Shown: positions 44,350 to 54,238, counted from the first letter of the stretch. The stretch: 64,000 nt of DNA from Candidatus Melainabacteria bacterium (GCA_016699165.1 CP064963.1:620001-684000), one strand, 5' to 3'. Translations and numbers: made by a program. The notes: generated by a model from the letters alone, not told the origin.

Positions 44350-45876
44350 TTAGTTAGATTGCATATACAAGTTGTGAGTTTGCCTGTTACCCGTCAATGA
44401 GGAATTCAGGTTGTATTTCTGATGAATTAGATTCACCAGATCCTCGCTCCAATAATAACTAGGTTTTTCCTTTTGATCATCGTGGCAGTTGACTATCACT
44501 GCGGCGAATTTTTTGTTGTTTAGCATTTCTTTCAAGTCGTTTTCCCATGCATCCTTGTGCGCACCACGCCAGACCTGGACAAAAGTAGACACATCGACAA
44601 AGAGTGGTTTTGTATTTGATACCAGACTCATATAGGGGTCTTCGGTAAACACAAGACTTTCTGGTTTGATTTGCTTCAAAGCTTTATACTGCTCTTTTGC
44701 GATAGCAAGCTCACCAGGCCACGATAACATCGAAGGCAAAAGCTGGAACATTAAAGCACAGCTCAAAAAACAAGCAAGAACTAGGCTAAGCGAAAAAACA
44801 GTTTCTTGTTTGTTGTCTTTTCTTTGTTTGAACTGGCTTGAGACCTGCAAAAATACAAAGACCAGCACGAAGTAGAACAAGATGGCATGATTGGTATTGG
44901 GATACTGAGTACCAAGCGTATAGAGCGTAAAAATAGCCGTAGAAAATAAAAAAGGCAAAGACAAGGCCAAAAAACTTTTGGAGTATTTTTCACTATCTTC
45001 TTCTTTTGCACGTTTTCCAAAAATAGTTAAAACAAGACAAGACGCGCATATAATCAAGATTTTCAGCCAATCAAGGCCAATCCAGCCAAGATGATCCATC
45101 ATCATGGTCCAGTCAAATGGCATTTTGGATGCAAATTTCATATGCTCTAAAAAGCCACCGCCAGTGATTACTTGCAAAACAAGGGTAATTACTGCACAAC
45201 CAGCTCCAAAAGCCAGACTAAAAATAAAAGTCTCTTTCCATTTTCTTTGGCAGAGCAAATAAACAAAAATAGAAAATGCCACCACAATTGAAGATTGTTT
45301 AGTAAAAACAGCGGCGATACAAATCAATGCTGTTATACATAAAAACTTGATGGAGCCTGATTCTTGCTTACTCGATTCAAAACTCAAAAAACGCTCAATT
45401 GCAAATAGACAAAGTGCTGTTGCAAGCATATCGACTCGGCAATAATTCGACCAGATCCACAAAGCAAAGAAATTGAAAAAGACAAAAACCCCAAGCACAG
45501 AGCGCATTCGACCCAGATTGCTCAATATAAAAATGCGATATGAAAAATAGCCAGAAGCAAACAAAGACAAAATGCTTAACAGCCGGCAGAGTTTAAGACC
45601 AGTCGATAAATCGAAAATATTTTGAAATATAGCACCCAGAGCGTAATACAAAGGCATATAAATGGTCACCATAAAAGGTGCCTCATAAAGCCTTGAGCCA
45701 TCATAAATATTGCCGCCAGAGGCAAGCAGCCTCACACCATAAAAAGTGGGGCCTTCATAGTCGATAGGCAAGTCTGAACAAAGAGCAACATAAAAGCGCC
45801 CCAGGTAGAGCAAAAGTTCAGCAAGTACCAACATCGCACAAAGCGCAAGCAATACTTTACTGAGGATATTCTTCAT
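44350..45876 (-). CDS. Multi-pass membrane protein, GT-C glycosyltransferase-like
   Basis: The 508-aa protein has about 10-12 membrane helices and a C-terminal soluble part (about 390-508). The first outside loop contains DYEGPTFYGVRLLASGGNIYDG, followed by MVTIYMPLYYALG. This acid-containing first loop and the P-x-Y region are typical of GT39/GT87-type polyprenyl-phosphate-sugar glycosyltransferases. The catalytic acid assignment is inference. It may add sugars to lipid or surface glycans. It ends 12 bases from the small membrane-protein gene's stop and starts close to tRNA-Asn. Confidence 0.75.
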   Translation of the reverse strand: MKNILSKVLLALCAMLVLAELLLYLGRFYVALCSDLPIDYEGPTFYGVRLLASGGNIYDGSRLYEAPFMVTIYMPLYYALGAIFQNIFDLSTGLKLCRLLSILSLFASGYFSYRIFILSNLGRMRSVLGVFVFFNFFALWIWSNYCRVDMLATALCLFAIERFLSFESSKQESGSIKFLCITALICIAAVFTKQSSIVVAFSIFVYLLCQRKWKETFIFSLAFGAGCAVITLVLQVITGGGFLEHMKFASKMPFDWTMMMDHLGWIGLDWLKILIICASCLVLTIFGKRAKEEDSEKYSKSFLALSLPFLFSTAIFTLYTLGTQYPNTNHAILFYFVLVFVFLQVSSQFKQRKDNKQETVFSLSLVLACFLSCALMFQLLPSMLSWPGELAIAKEQYKALKQIKPESLVFTEDPYMSLVSNTKPLFVDVSTFVQVWRGAHKDAWENDLKEMLNNKKFAAVIVNCHDDQKEKPSYYWSEDLVNLIHQKYNLNSSLTGNRQTHNLYMQSN

Positions 45877-45889
45877 CTAGCTAGTAAAA

Positions 45890-45964
45890 TGGCTCCCGAG
45901 GTGGGATTCGAACCTACGACCAAGTGATTAACAGTCACCTGCGCTACCGCTGCGCTACTCGGGA
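45890..45964 (-). tRNA. tRNA-Asn (anticodon GUU)
   Basis: The minus strand gives acceptor TCCCGAG/CTCGGGA, anticodon arm GGTGA-CTGTTAA-TCACT with anticodon GTT, T-arm GTAGGTTCGAATCCCAC-like, discriminator G and an encoded CCA (45890-45892). Length is 75 nt including CCA. Confidence 0.96.
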
Positions 45965-46112
45965 ATACAGCTTCAGTCTTTAAATTCTAAACCAGCCTAA
46001 AGCACTATGCAATGCCCAGGCTTGTCAAGCAAGCAAAACTGTCACAACCTGACAAAAACTAGATTTACACGGGTGTATACTTATTGAATCAAAATTGATG
46101 GAGATGTAAGGA

Positions 46113-46577
46113 ATGGTACTGTTTGGAGCTGAAAAAGTAAGCCACGGCAGCGCTCCTGAAGCCATTCAAATGATTCGTCAATATTTCAGCCATAGAGGCT
46201 TGAATCCTGACAAGCATAAAGTGACCGACGCTGATGACTACGGTTACTGGCTCACTGAAGGCAGCGCCAAAATATATATTTTTGTGCAGGAAAGCTCACA
46301 GGACGCCGTTTTAAGAATTACTTCCCCACTTGTCTATTTGCCTGAAGACAAAAGCAAGTTGGAGCCGCTTTACAGACACTTGCTCGACCTCAATAGCTCA
46401 ATGACTAATTGCGCTCTAGCTACACATCAAAATTTGGTCTTGATTGTGGCGCAAAGACCCACTCGTGGTTTGACACAAGAAGAATTGGATAATTTGGTCT
46501 GGCACATAGCATACGTGGCAGACATGTTCGACAATCAGCTTGCCGAACAGTACAGCTGTCAGCTCTACCGCGAATGA
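46113..46577 (+). CDS. YbjN-domain protein
   Basis: The 154-aa protein matches the YbjN family (type III secretion chaperone-like fold). Features: an N-terminal helix, WLTEGSAKIYIFVQES, AVLRITSPLVYLPEDKSKL, LYRHLLDLNSSMTNCALATH, and a C-terminal helix with ELDNLVWHIAYVADMFDNQL. Family proteins are small cytoplasmic factors with suggested roles in protein binding or stability. Its stop overlaps the next start (ATGA), so it is translationally coupled to the inositol-phosphatase gene. GATGTAAGGA precedes ATG 46113. Confidence 0.85.
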   Translation: MVLFGAEKVSHGSAPEAIQMIRQYFSHRGLNPDKHKVTDADDYGYWLTEGSAKIYIFVQESSQDAVLRITSPLVYLPEDKSKLEPLYRHLLDLNSSMTNCALATHQNLVLIVAQRPTRGLTQEELDNLVWHIAYVADMFDNQLAEQYSCQLYRE

Positions 46578-47443
46578 AATCAAATTTAAACGACATTTTG
46601 AGCGAAGATAAAATCCAATCGGTTCTGGAACTTGCTTTGAACGCAGGCTATCTGGCAATGGAAATGCGCGAAGGTATCACAATAGAAGAAAAAACAGGTC
46701 CCAGAGACCTGGTTACAAGCGCCGACATTGCTCTGTCTGAGCTTATTGTCAAAACTCTCAAAAAAGATTTTCCTCAAACAAGCATAATTTCAGAAGAAGA
46801 CCCCGAAATTAATTGTGACAAGGACCTTGTCTGGGTCGTCGATCCCATTGATGGAACCCAAAATTATATTTTGCAAGATGGGCAATACTCGGTGATGATT
46901 GGGCTTCTTCAAAATTTAGTGCCTGTATTTGGCTGCGTTTTTGAGCCGGCACACAATAACTTGTATTACGGCGGTCCTTTTATGGATGCCTGGAAAATCA
47001 AAACAAACACCAAAGAAAAATCTCGTCTTCAAGCACGACTGGACGCGGATATTTTTGGCGAAGGTGGCTCGCTTGCTAAAACCAGGCTGATGATGGGACA
47101 CAGAGACCGCAAAAAGCACCCTTGGGTGGAAGATCTGGACTATATCAATTTCGTCCAGTTTGGCAGCATCGGTCTAAAAGTGGCGCGCATACTGGAAAAC
47201 AGAGCTGACATATTTGTGCACCTGGCTGGAAAATTAAAAGTGTGGGATACAGCCGCACCTGCAGCGATAGCTATGGCAGCAGGCTTAGAAGTGGGCACAA
47301 TGAATGAAGATACTTTATCTTTTCCTTTACCTGAGGTTTATCACAAGCATCCAGTAATCATTGGCAGAAAAGGAAGCCTTAGCTGGTGCCGAAAGACGAT
47401 ATTAAATGAAACGGCAAAACTCTCCAAATCCGATGCTAACTGA
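46574..47443 (+). CDS. Inositol monophosphatase family protein
   Basis: The 289-aa protein has the metal-binding motifs of the IMPase/FBPase/CysQ superfamily: ISEEDPEINCD (Glu) near 73, VVDPIDGTQNYI near 89, and WDTAAPAAIAMAAG near 223. RDLVTSADIALSE near 42 also fits. It removes phosphate from inositol phosphate, or a related sugar or nucleotide phosphate; CysQ-like or SuhB-like function cannot be told apart here. It overlaps YbjN by 4 bases and the RNase D frame by up to 38 bases, so all three are likely one operon. Confidence 0.92.
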   Translation: MKSNLNDILSEDKIQSVLELALNAGYLAMEMREGITIEEKTGPRDLVTSADIALSELIVKTLKKDFPQTSIISEEDPEINCDKDLVWVVDPIDGTQNYILQDGQYSVMIGLLQNLVPVFGCVFEPAHNNLYYGGPFMDAWKIKTNTKEKSRLQARLDADIFGEGGSLAKTRLMMGHRDRKKHPWVEDLDYINFVQFGSIGLKVARILENRADIFVHLAGKLKVWDTAAPAAIAMAAGLEVGTMNEDTLSFPLPEVYHKHPVIIGRKGSLSWCRKTILNETAKLSKSDAN

Positions 47444-48671
47444 ATCTACTCCTACTCATCATTTTATTGAGAGCCAGGATGGGCTTCAGAAGCTGATTGA
47501 AAAAATCAATGTACATAAGTTAGCTGGCTTTGACCTTGAATTCATTCCGGAAAAGACTTATTTCCCTGAGCTATGCCTCATTCAAGTCTGTGTTGCGGAA
47601 GAAATTTTTCTGGTTGACCCCTATTCTTTTGACCAGGCAAGCTTAAATCTCATCTGGCAAACCATCTGCGATCCCGAGATTAAATGCCTGTTTCACTGTG
47701 CCGAACAAGATCTGGAAATTATTGCTCGCTTAAGTAATGGCGCACCAAAAAATATTTTCGATACTCAAATAGCGGCTGCTTTTGCCGGTCTTGGTTTTTC
47801 TATCGGCTTGAAGAAACTGGTCATGGAAATGCTTGGTGTTCAATTAACTAAGGCAGAATGTTTTAGCAATTGGAGCCAACGCCCACTGAGCCCCGAGCAG
47901 ATACGCTATGCGGTGGCTGATGTAGAGCACTTACAATCGCTTTGCGACAAGCTCAATCAAAAACTAGAATCGATGGGGCGCATCGAGTGGGCGAGCGAAG
48001 AATTCGATACATCCGCAAGTAAAGCCTCAAATTATGGATATAGACGTAATCTAGATATTTGTCGAGTAAAAGGTGCAAATAGACTGGACAGAAAAGAGTT
48101 GGCTGTTTTGCAAGAACTTCTGGCCTGGCGCGATCAAGAAGCTCAGCGTTTGAACAAACCGCTACGCTCAATTTTATCGGACCAAGGCTTACTCGAAATT
48201 GCAACACGCAGAGCATCTGACCCTAAAATGTTGAAAAATTTGCGCGGCATAAGAGACGACCAGTTAAAACGTTACGAAACGCACATCCTTGCTGCCTGTC
48301 AAAAAGGTCTTGCTCTTCCAAGCTCACAGTGGCCGACATGGCCAGAGGCACGTCCACCCTCTGAGAAACAACTTCTGGTGGGTGATTTTCTGTATGTTAT
48401 TTTGAAACAAATGGCAGTGAGTATAAACTTACCTGTGGAGTACATCGCCAATCGCGACGAAGTGCAGCATTTTATCCGCTGTTATCAGGAAGGAAATTTA
48501 GAAAAGCCGACTTTAAAAAAACCTCGATTAATGGAAGGTTGGAGGTTTGAATTGGCTGGTGAAAAACTTATGAAAATTTTGGCAGGCGAAAAATTAATAG
48601 CCGGAGTAACGCCTGATCCGGATGAAAGAAACGAACTAATACTGTCACTGGAAATGCTTGATCGGAGTTAG
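47406..48671 (+). CDS. rnd: Ribonuclease D
   Basis: The 421-aa 3'-5' exoribonuclease trims structured RNA ends. DEDDy motifs: GFDLEFIPEKTYFPELCLIQ (Asp, Glu) near 38, FHCAEQDLEII (Asp) near 97, and YAVADVEHLQSLC (Tyr, Asp) near 168. An HRDC domain follows (about 215-295: ELAVLQELLAWRDQEAQRLNKP) and a second, weaker helical domain reaches the C-terminus. Start ATG 47406 overlaps the upstream gene; an internal ATG at 47430 is an alternative with a smaller overlap. Neither has a clear ribosome binding site. Confidence 0.93.
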   Translation: MKRQNSPNPMLTESTPTHHFIESQDGLQKLIEKINVHKLAGFDLEFIPEKTYFPELCLIQVCVAEEIFLVDPYSFDQASLNLIWQTICDPEIKCLFHCAEQDLEIIARLSNGAPKNIFDTQIAAAFAGLGFSIGLKKLVMEMLGVQLTKAECFSNWSQRPLSPEQIRYAVADVEHLQSLCDKLNQKLESMGRIEWASEEFDTSASKASNYGYRRNLDICRVKGANRLDRKELAVLQELLAWRDQEAQRLNKPLRSILSDQGLLEIATRRASDPKMLKNLRGIRDDQLKRYETHILAACQKGLALPSSQWPTWPEARPPSEKQLLVGDFLYVILKQMAVSINLPVEYIANRDEVQHFIRCYQEGNLEKPTLKKPRLMEGWRFELAGEKLMKILAGEKLIAGVTPDPDERNELILSLEMLDRS

Positions 48672-48680
48672 CAAACCAAT

Positions 48681-50633
48681 ATGACCAACAATGACAACCA
48701 GAACAATAAAGAGCAGATGACCTTTGCTGAAACTGCTTTGCGCTTGAGTGGAAAAAGCGAGGACGAAGCCAAACGCACAGGTGCTGTAGATAGAATCGAC
48801 GACGAAGTCGAAGCTCTGTTCGAACAAAAATATAAAACAACAAGCAGTCCGGTTCACCAGGCAGTCTGGCACAACAAAGTGCCAATCGAACTTTTCTCCA
48901 CACCTGCTCAAAAGCCTCTCAATAACGAGGCGATGGCTAAGTCTATAGAAGTCATAAAAGGCTTCAGAGCTAAAGGCAAGCAATATGATGAGAAAGGAAA
49001 AATAAGCAACGAGCTTATTGATGAGTTGAAAAAAACTGGTTTTTGGGGTTTGCTCATCGACAAGGAATTCGGTGGTCAGGGTGTTACAACCCGTGAGTTC
49101 ATGAGCTTTCTCACCAAAGTAGCCACTATAGAGCCTACCGTTTCGGGTCTTGCATCAGTACACGGATGTATTGGCGCAGTCGATCCAGTTCGAGCTTTTG
49201 GATCTGAAGAACAGAAGAAAAAATTCCTTCCAAGACTAGCTACCGGTGAATGTCTTTCAGGCTTTGCTCTAACTGAGCCTAACGCTGGATCTGATTTGAC
49301 CAATTTAAAAACCGAAGCCAAATTAGACGCAGATGGAAAAAATTATGTGATTAACGGCGAAAAGCTTTTCATCACCAATGCCATTCCCGGAAGAACAGTT
49401 GGCATAGTCTGTCTTGTAAACGATGTGCCATCAGCAATTATTGCCGAGCTTCCCAAAGAAGAAAACGAGAACTTCCAAATAGTTCCATATAAATTGCACG
49501 CACTAAGTCACGCTTTTAATAACGGACTTAAATTCAAAAATTTCAAAGTACCTAAAGAAAACCTGCTCATACCGGCTGCGGGCAATGGCTTGACCATCGC
49601 TTACCATGGTTTGAACATGGGACGTCTTGCATTGTGCGCCACCGCCTCTGGTGTTATGCGTCTGATGTTAGCCAATATCTTGCCTTGGGCTCATTTTAGA
49701 GAAACGTATGGTAAAGCAATCGAAACGCGCGAATTAGTAAAACGCCGAATTGCTCGGGCAATGGCTTTAATAGCCGGTTCTGATGCACTAGTGGCATGGG
49801 GCTCGTGGCTTTTGGACCAGGGTTATCGTGGAGAACTAGAGTGCATTATAGCCAAAATTTTTGGTTCTGAAGCAGAAAAAGAATGTGCCATCGAACTCTT
49901 TATGAAAACGCATGGCGGGCGCTCCTTTGTTCAAGGACATATCTTTGGCGACAACGTGCACGATTTTCTTGCACCAAGTATTTATGAGGGCGAAGGCGAA
50001 ATGCTAGGAATGGCATTTTTTAAATCGCTTGCAAAACATCATGGACAACGCTATTTCGAACCAATTGGACTGGCACTGCAAAAACATAAAATCAAAAGTT
50101 TCCATCCAGAAAATCCGGCTCATGCTTTTGCCCTACGCAGTGAATTAATGAATTACAGCATGTGGTATCTGGGTCAGTTATGCTCTGGCAAAGACAGCCG
50201 CAACATAGAAGGAATGGATCCAAGATTGAACGAGCACGTCAATTTTGCATTAGCCGAGTTGCATCAAAGTCCAATGGAATTATCAGGCAATATGGTCACG
50301 CACCAGCTCAAGCTTCCAGATAGACAATGTCGAATTGCTGACATGTCTCAGCGCGTGCAAGACATAATCACAATGCTTGTAACAGCACTCTGGGCTCACG
50401 AAGGAAGAGCGACTAATCCTATTATGGTTGATGCAGCCGACATACTATGCCAGGACATGACTCGCAAATTAAGCGGAACAAGACCCTCTGATGCGTATTT
50501 CAAAGCCTGCTCAAAGCTAGCTGACAAAGTTCTCGAAGGTCAATTTAAAGACCTTGAAGAGATTGAGCGCGCCGATATCATTTTTCCATACAACAAAAAT
50601 GCGGAAAAAGAGCTAGCTAAATCGGTCGTCTAA
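48681..50633 (+). CDS. Acyl-CoA dehydrogenase, long-chain/VLCAD-like
   Basis: The 650-aa FAD enzyme catalyses the first oxidation step of fatty acid beta-oxidation. Core blocks: GFWGLLIDKEFGGQGVTTREF near 110, CLSGFALTEPNAGSDLTNLKT near 193, LFITNAIPG near 230, RLALCATASGVMRLM near 313, and the catalytic Glu in SIYEGEGEMLGM near 434. At 650 aa it is longer than the 380-aa short-chain type; the extra C-terminal 200 residues are helical as in very-long-chain enzymes. It could work with the acyl-CoA ligase encoded at 28551. It follows rnd by 9 bases; whether they share an mRNA is unclear. Confidence 0.93.
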   Translation: MTNNDNQNNKEQMTFAETALRLSGKSEDEAKRTGAVDRIDDEVEALFEQKYKTTSSPVHQAVWHNKVPIELFSTPAQKPLNNEAMAKSIEVIKGFRAKGKQYDEKGKISNELIDELKKTGFWGLLIDKEFGGQGVTTREFMSFLTKVATIEPTVSGLASVHGCIGAVDPVRAFGSEEQKKKFLPRLATGECLSGFALTEPNAGSDLTNLKTEAKLDADGKNYVINGEKLFITNAIPGRTVGIVCLVNDVPSAIIAELPKEENENFQIVPYKLHALSHAFNNGLKFKNFKVPKENLLIPAAGNGLTIAYHGLNMGRLALCATASGVMRLMLANILPWAHFRETYGKAIETRELVKRRIARAMALIAGSDALVAWGSWLLDQGYRGELECIIAKIFGSEAEKECAIELFMKTHGGRSFVQGHIFGDNVHDFLAPSIYEGEGEMLGMAFFKSLAKHHGQRYFEPIGLALQKHKIKSFHPENPAHAFALRSELMNYSMWYLGQLCSGKDSRNIEGMDPRLNEHVNFALAELHQSPMELSGNMVTHQLKLPDRQCRIADMSQRVQDIITMLVTALWAHEGRATNPIMVDAADILCQDMTRKLSGTRPSDAYFKACSKLADKVLEGQFKDLEEIERADIIFPYNKNAEKELAKSVV

Positions 50634-50687
50634 ATTGACAAAGACGGCAATCGAACACTAAAAATAGAACTTTGAACCCGCAAAGAC

Positions 50688-50716
50688 TTGTCAAGATTCG
50701 GGCATAATAGTATTAT
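50688..50716 (+). promoter_or_regulatory. Sigma-70-type promoter of the 753-aa protein/kinase operon
   Basis: TTGTCA (50688-50693) is separated by 17 bases from TATTAT (50711-50716). It lies 38 bases upstream of ATG 50755. Unlike the four regulon promoters further on, no TTTGCG/CGCAA sites precede it, so the sensor operon seems to be controlled separately. Confidence 0.6.
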
Positions 50717-50754
50717 TAAATGCTTCTTACTATTATTTATGCAAAAGTTTCCAT

Positions 50755-53016
50755 ATGAGCGACAGCCTCGAATCAGTACAAGAAGGTCCTGAAAAATCTA
50801 ACATACCAAGTATCGAACCAACGTCTTGGGACGTTGGTAGCAGCGCTCCGACAACCTTATCAAACACTCGATTTGACATCATTTCAAATGGGACAATGAA
50901 TGTTGAACCCATACTGCCGCCAGTTTCCTCCGCCGATAACGGCAAAATTAATGATTTTGGTCCTGCCACAAGAGAAGTGACAGACATTACTCCAAAAGGA
51001 GGCACTCTAGCCAACTCCCCCCATCTTGGAGCAGCTGGTAACGATACGGCTATCAACAATAGCCCCCCTCTTGTCAGAGCAGACGCTTCACCATTGGGAC
51101 CGAAAATGAATGCAGAGAATTCAGGTGGTCATGTCGCCGCATCAACCCCAAGGGTAGAAGCATTATCCAACCAGACGTTAAAAACACCTTTAGAAAATTC
51201 ACCTTACCAAAGTGGAATGGCTTCAGATACAGGCGTAGCAAGACCGGAATCGAGATTGAATACATATGATTCCAACATATCCGCCAATCTTTCAAACGAG
51301 ATAGTTAGCAGGAAGATTACTTTGCCCGGACCAGCCACTGAAATACTCCCATCTTTTACTCTAGCTGACAGGAGTCGGCAAGTTCCTGTCAATCCAGGTG
51401 AACCAATTGGACTTGAATCATTGCCAAAAGCGCATTTGCCGCAGACCGAAATAAAGTTACTAGAAGTTGCATCCAACAAAACCGAAATCCGACCTGAAAA
51501 CATCAAATCAATCCTTCATTATGCGTCTAATGTACAAATTGAGTTAAATCAATCCGAACAAGGTCTGTTGCATCTTTCACCTATTATCCAAAGCGATCAT
51601 CTTTCACTTCGCCTCACTAATCTATTGCACGCAGAAAAAGAATTTTTTACTCCAGAGTCAGTTCAAAGAGCAAAACTCACAAGAGCTACTGAGCTGGTTC
51701 GGTTAATAAATTTGTCTGGAGAAAACAGCATCATTGTAATGGCTAGGCACTTAAACTTAAGGGGAGCAATTCCGACAATTTTTGATATTCGTGGACAAGA
51801 AGCAACAAAAACTGCAATGAATTCAAATGGCATTAGTTACGCTCTCTCCACAAGCGATAGACGGGCGCCTGCAATCATGGGACGAATAATGAACGCACTT
51901 GGAATTCGTGGAGGAGAAAACCCTGCCGTTCCAGGAGAATCCAAAATTATTTTGCATACTGGACTCAAAGGCGATCTGTCAGCACAAGGTATCTTGAAAC
52001 CTCAGTTTTCTTTGACCCGAGGCGATAATTTCACTCCTACTACCTTTGCAATCAGAGATTTACGTGTAAATGGCACAATGAGCGATGTGAGATTTCCTGG
52101 TCAATTAGAACTTGGGCGTAGAAAGAAGAAAAAGAAGGACGGCGAAGAGGAAGATGAATGTGCAGCTAACACTAACGCAGAATCTTGCCGTTATATTTCA
52201 GGTCTTGAACTTGGTCTGCTGATAGCTCTTGCAGGCATCGCCAGAAATGAAAGACCTGACAGATCAAACAGACAAGTAGCTAATATAGACCAGAGTGAAA
52301 AGTCTCGCCTTAATTCAAAAACGGATAGCTCTAAGATGAGTAACCTGATTTTCGATGCAATCCAGAAGAATAAAATAGAAAAACGATTGCCTTCTTTTAA
52401 TTGGGAACACCAGTGGAGAGCGCCCGGTAAGATCAAGGTGAAAAATCAGTTGAAAAAACTGAAAGAAGAAATGAAAGAACTAAAGGCTCAAGAGATAGAA
52501 AAGCTTGAATCCAGTACCAACTCAGAAGAACTCTTAGATCGCTTAGGTAAAATTGTTGCCAAAGACGAAAAACGTCTCGATGCAAAACGACTATTGTCCA
52601 AATTCGGGGCCACACTCGAAGAAAAACCAAATCAAAAGAAAAACCAGGTCACCTCGTCTCAAAATCAAATCGTAGGCTTTCGTCCGCTTTGGCTTGTCGC
52701 GCCAAAAGATACTCTAACAAAACTGGGTGAGCTAATTTATCAAGATCCTGATGTCGGCTGGCTAATCGCCGACATGAATTCAAAGCAGATTAAGGAAACC
52801 TGGATCGACGGAAAACGTGTAATCGAGATGCAAAGCCGTCAACAAATAGAACTTCCTATCCAAGAGGACATAGATTTATTCAAAATCAGTAAGCCCAAAG
52901 AGGCAATAGCTGAAAATTTGATTACTATCGTTCAGGTAAATCAGCTCGACAAAGAACTAATCGAAAGCCAGTTGCAAACTTTGCAAATTAAGCGAAGAGC
53001 ATTCGGAACAACTTAA
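50755..53016 (+). CDS. Large unknown protein with LysM-like C-terminus
   Basis: The 753-aa protein has a disordered, Ser/Pro/Asn-rich N-terminal third (1-250), a mixed middle with RNLRG-type beta segments (about 320-450), a polybasic-acidic patch (RRKKKKKDGEEEDE near 460), a hydrophobic stretch YISGLELGLLIALAGIA near 482, a charged coiled coil (about 560-610), and a C-terminal segment LVAPKDTLTKLGELIYQDP with VGWLIADMN. The last part fits the LysM pattern (GDTL, W-I-N), though it is degenerate. It has no signal peptide. It is 10 bases upstream of the sensor kinase and so probably in the same operon. Function unknown; a scaffold or cell-wall link is inference. Confidence 0.72.
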   Translation: MSDSLESVQEGPEKSNIPSIEPTSWDVGSSAPTTLSNTRFDIISNGTMNVEPILPPVSSADNGKINDFGPATREVTDITPKGGTLANSPHLGAAGNDTAINNSPPLVRADASPLGPKMNAENSGGHVAASTPRVEALSNQTLKTPLENSPYQSGMASDTGVARPESRLNTYDSNISANLSNEIVSRKITLPGPATEILPSFTLADRSRQVPVNPGEPIGLESLPKAHLPQTEIKLLEVASNKTEIRPENIKSILHYASNVQIELNQSEQGLLHLSPIIQSDHLSLRLTNLLHAEKEFFTPESVQRAKLTRATELVRLINLSGENSIIVMARHLNLRGAIPTIFDIRGQEATKTAMNSNGISYALSTSDRRAPAIMGRIMNALGIRGGENPAVPGESKIILHTGLKGDLSAQGILKPQFSLTRGDNFTPTTFAIRDLRVNGTMSDVRFPGQLELGRRKKKKKDGEEEDECAANTNAESCRYISGLELGLLIALAGIARNERPDRSNRQVANIDQSEKSRLNSKTDSSKMSNLIFDAIQKNKIEKRLPSFNWEHQWRAPGKIKVKNQLKKLKEEMKELKAQEIEKLESSTNSEELLDRLGKIVAKDEKRLDAKRLLSKFGATLEEKPNQKKNQVTSSQNQIVGFRPLWLVAPKDTLTKLGELIYQDPDVGWLIADMNSKQIKETWIDGKRVIEMQSRQQIELPIQEDIDLFKISKPKEAIAENLITIVQVNQLDKELIESQLQTLQIKRRAFGTT

Positions 53017-53026
53017 GGACCCACGG

Positions 53027-54166
53027 GTGCCAACAATTTCTCCAAGAAATCAGCGTCTGATCATAAGTACCGCTGTGCTTATTCTGGCATTTGGTCTATT
53101 GGTGTTTCTTCAAAATCTTGATCTGGCACTCTGGAGTGAATTGAAAGAGGCATTTGCCGAATGGAAAAAAGCGATTATAGTTTTTTTGCCTTTTGTCGGC
53201 AAATTTAGCCAGGCAGATAGTTCTAACACCTTGCTTATCATGCTGGCTCTTTGCCCCGGGGTGATGCTTTTATCGATTCCAGGACTTGCTTCTGGCTTTT
53301 TTATAAGAATTCCAAAGGCAATAGTCGCAATCCAAGTAATGGCTCTAGGCGTTTTATACCAATTTATAATTTGGCTATTTTTTGCAATTCCCGGGCGACC
53401 ATTCAGTTTTGGCATTGTCCTTACTGCTTCTATCTTGTTAGGCATTTTTTTAAAGCAAAGAGAAAATGAACGCAAAGAAATGGAAGCAGCTGGCATGGAG
53501 GTGCAAATCCGCAACAAGGAATTACAAGAATCCAGACTTACCATGGTAAAGCAGGATGAGGAAGACAGACGCCTATTGGCAGCAGATCTACATGACCAGG
53601 TTCTAAATGATATGCGCAATATTCTTGCCCGATTTGAACAATATACAAGAGAGCCTGACGAAAACCTAGAAAAACAACTTATCGATCAGCTGAAGTCGAG
53701 CATGACTGATATTCGCGAAATAATGGATGATTTATGCCCCGTCATTTTGGCTGAATTCGGTCTATGTGCGGCAATTGAAGAACGCTTGGATAAAGCAGCC
53801 AAACAATTTAAATTGAAAGTGCGATTCAATTCACAAGTAGAAGACAAAGAACTAGAAAAATTCTCTATCGTTGAACAGCAACTTATCTACAGATTGGTGC
53901 AAGAATCAATCACCAATTTGTGCAAACACGCTAATGCCAGCCAAGTCAAAATAAGCATTTCAAAGCAAGGCAAGCACTTCATTTTTCGGACCACAGATAA
54001 TGGCATTGGATTCGACCCTATAAAGATGTCTCAAGACTCGCGTGGAACCATGTATATGCGTCTGCGAGCATCACTCATTGACGCCAGGGTTTCCTGGGAA
54101 GTTCCAGAAAATGGAAAAGGTACCGACTTTGTCTTAAGTGTGCCAGCACCATCTCAAAGTGAATAA
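53027..54166 (+). CDS. Membrane sensor histidine kinase, HisKA_3/NarX-like
   Basis: The 379-aa protein has about four membrane helices (residues about 10-30, 65-85, 92-112, 118-140), then a coiled coil and the HisKA_3 motif LAADLHDQVLNDMRNIL (phospho-His near 189). The HATPase domain has QESITNLCKHANAS (N-box) near 291, DNGIGFDP near 325 and a short G2 region. No periplasmic sensor domain is present, so it may sense within the membrane or via the co-encoded 753-aa protein. Kinases of this type pair with NarL/LuxR regulators; the one at 61685 is the obvious candidate. GTG 53027 has AAGGAC 7 bases upstream. Confidence 0.92.
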   Translation: MPTISPRNQRLIISTAVLILAFGLLVFLQNLDLALWSELKEAFAEWKKAIIVFLPFVGKFSQADSSNTLLIMLALCPGVMLLSIPGLASGFFIRIPKAIVAIQVMALGVLYQFIIWLFFAIPGRPFSFGIVLTASILLGIFLKQRENERKEMEAAGMEVQIRNKELQESRLTMVKQDEEDRRLLAADLHDQVLNDMRNILARFEQYTREPDENLEKQLIDQLKSSMTDIREIMDDLCPVILAEFGLCAAIEERLDKAAKQFKLKVRFNSQVEDKELEKFSIVEQQLIYRLVQESITNLCKHANASQVKISISKQGKHFIFRTTDNGIGFDPIKMSQDSRGTMYMRLRASLIDARVSWEVPENGKGTDFVLSVPAPSQSE

Positions 54167-54172
54167 TTAGCC

Positions 54173-54238
54173 TTTGCGCAATCACGCAACTATCTTGCGC
54201 AAAGTCAGATAGAACGGCATGTGTCTGCATTGCATAAT
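54173..54238 (+). promoter_or_regulatory. Regulon promoter P1 (before 79-aa gene)
   Basis: Half-sites TTTGCG (54173), CGCAA (54185) and TTGCG (54195), then TAGAAC (54210-54215), 17 bases, and CATAAT (54233-54238). The offsets 0/12/22/37/60 are identical in P2, P3 and P4. The half-sites lie one DNA turn apart and end at the -35 element, the layout expected of an activator. Confidence 0.85.

Noticed and set aside
50665..50670. TAGAAC upstream of the 753-aa gene as a fifth regulon promoter
   Set aside because: No CATAAT at 17 bases and no TTTGCG/CGCAA at the required offsets; a better TTGTCA-17-TATTAT promoter lies downstream.
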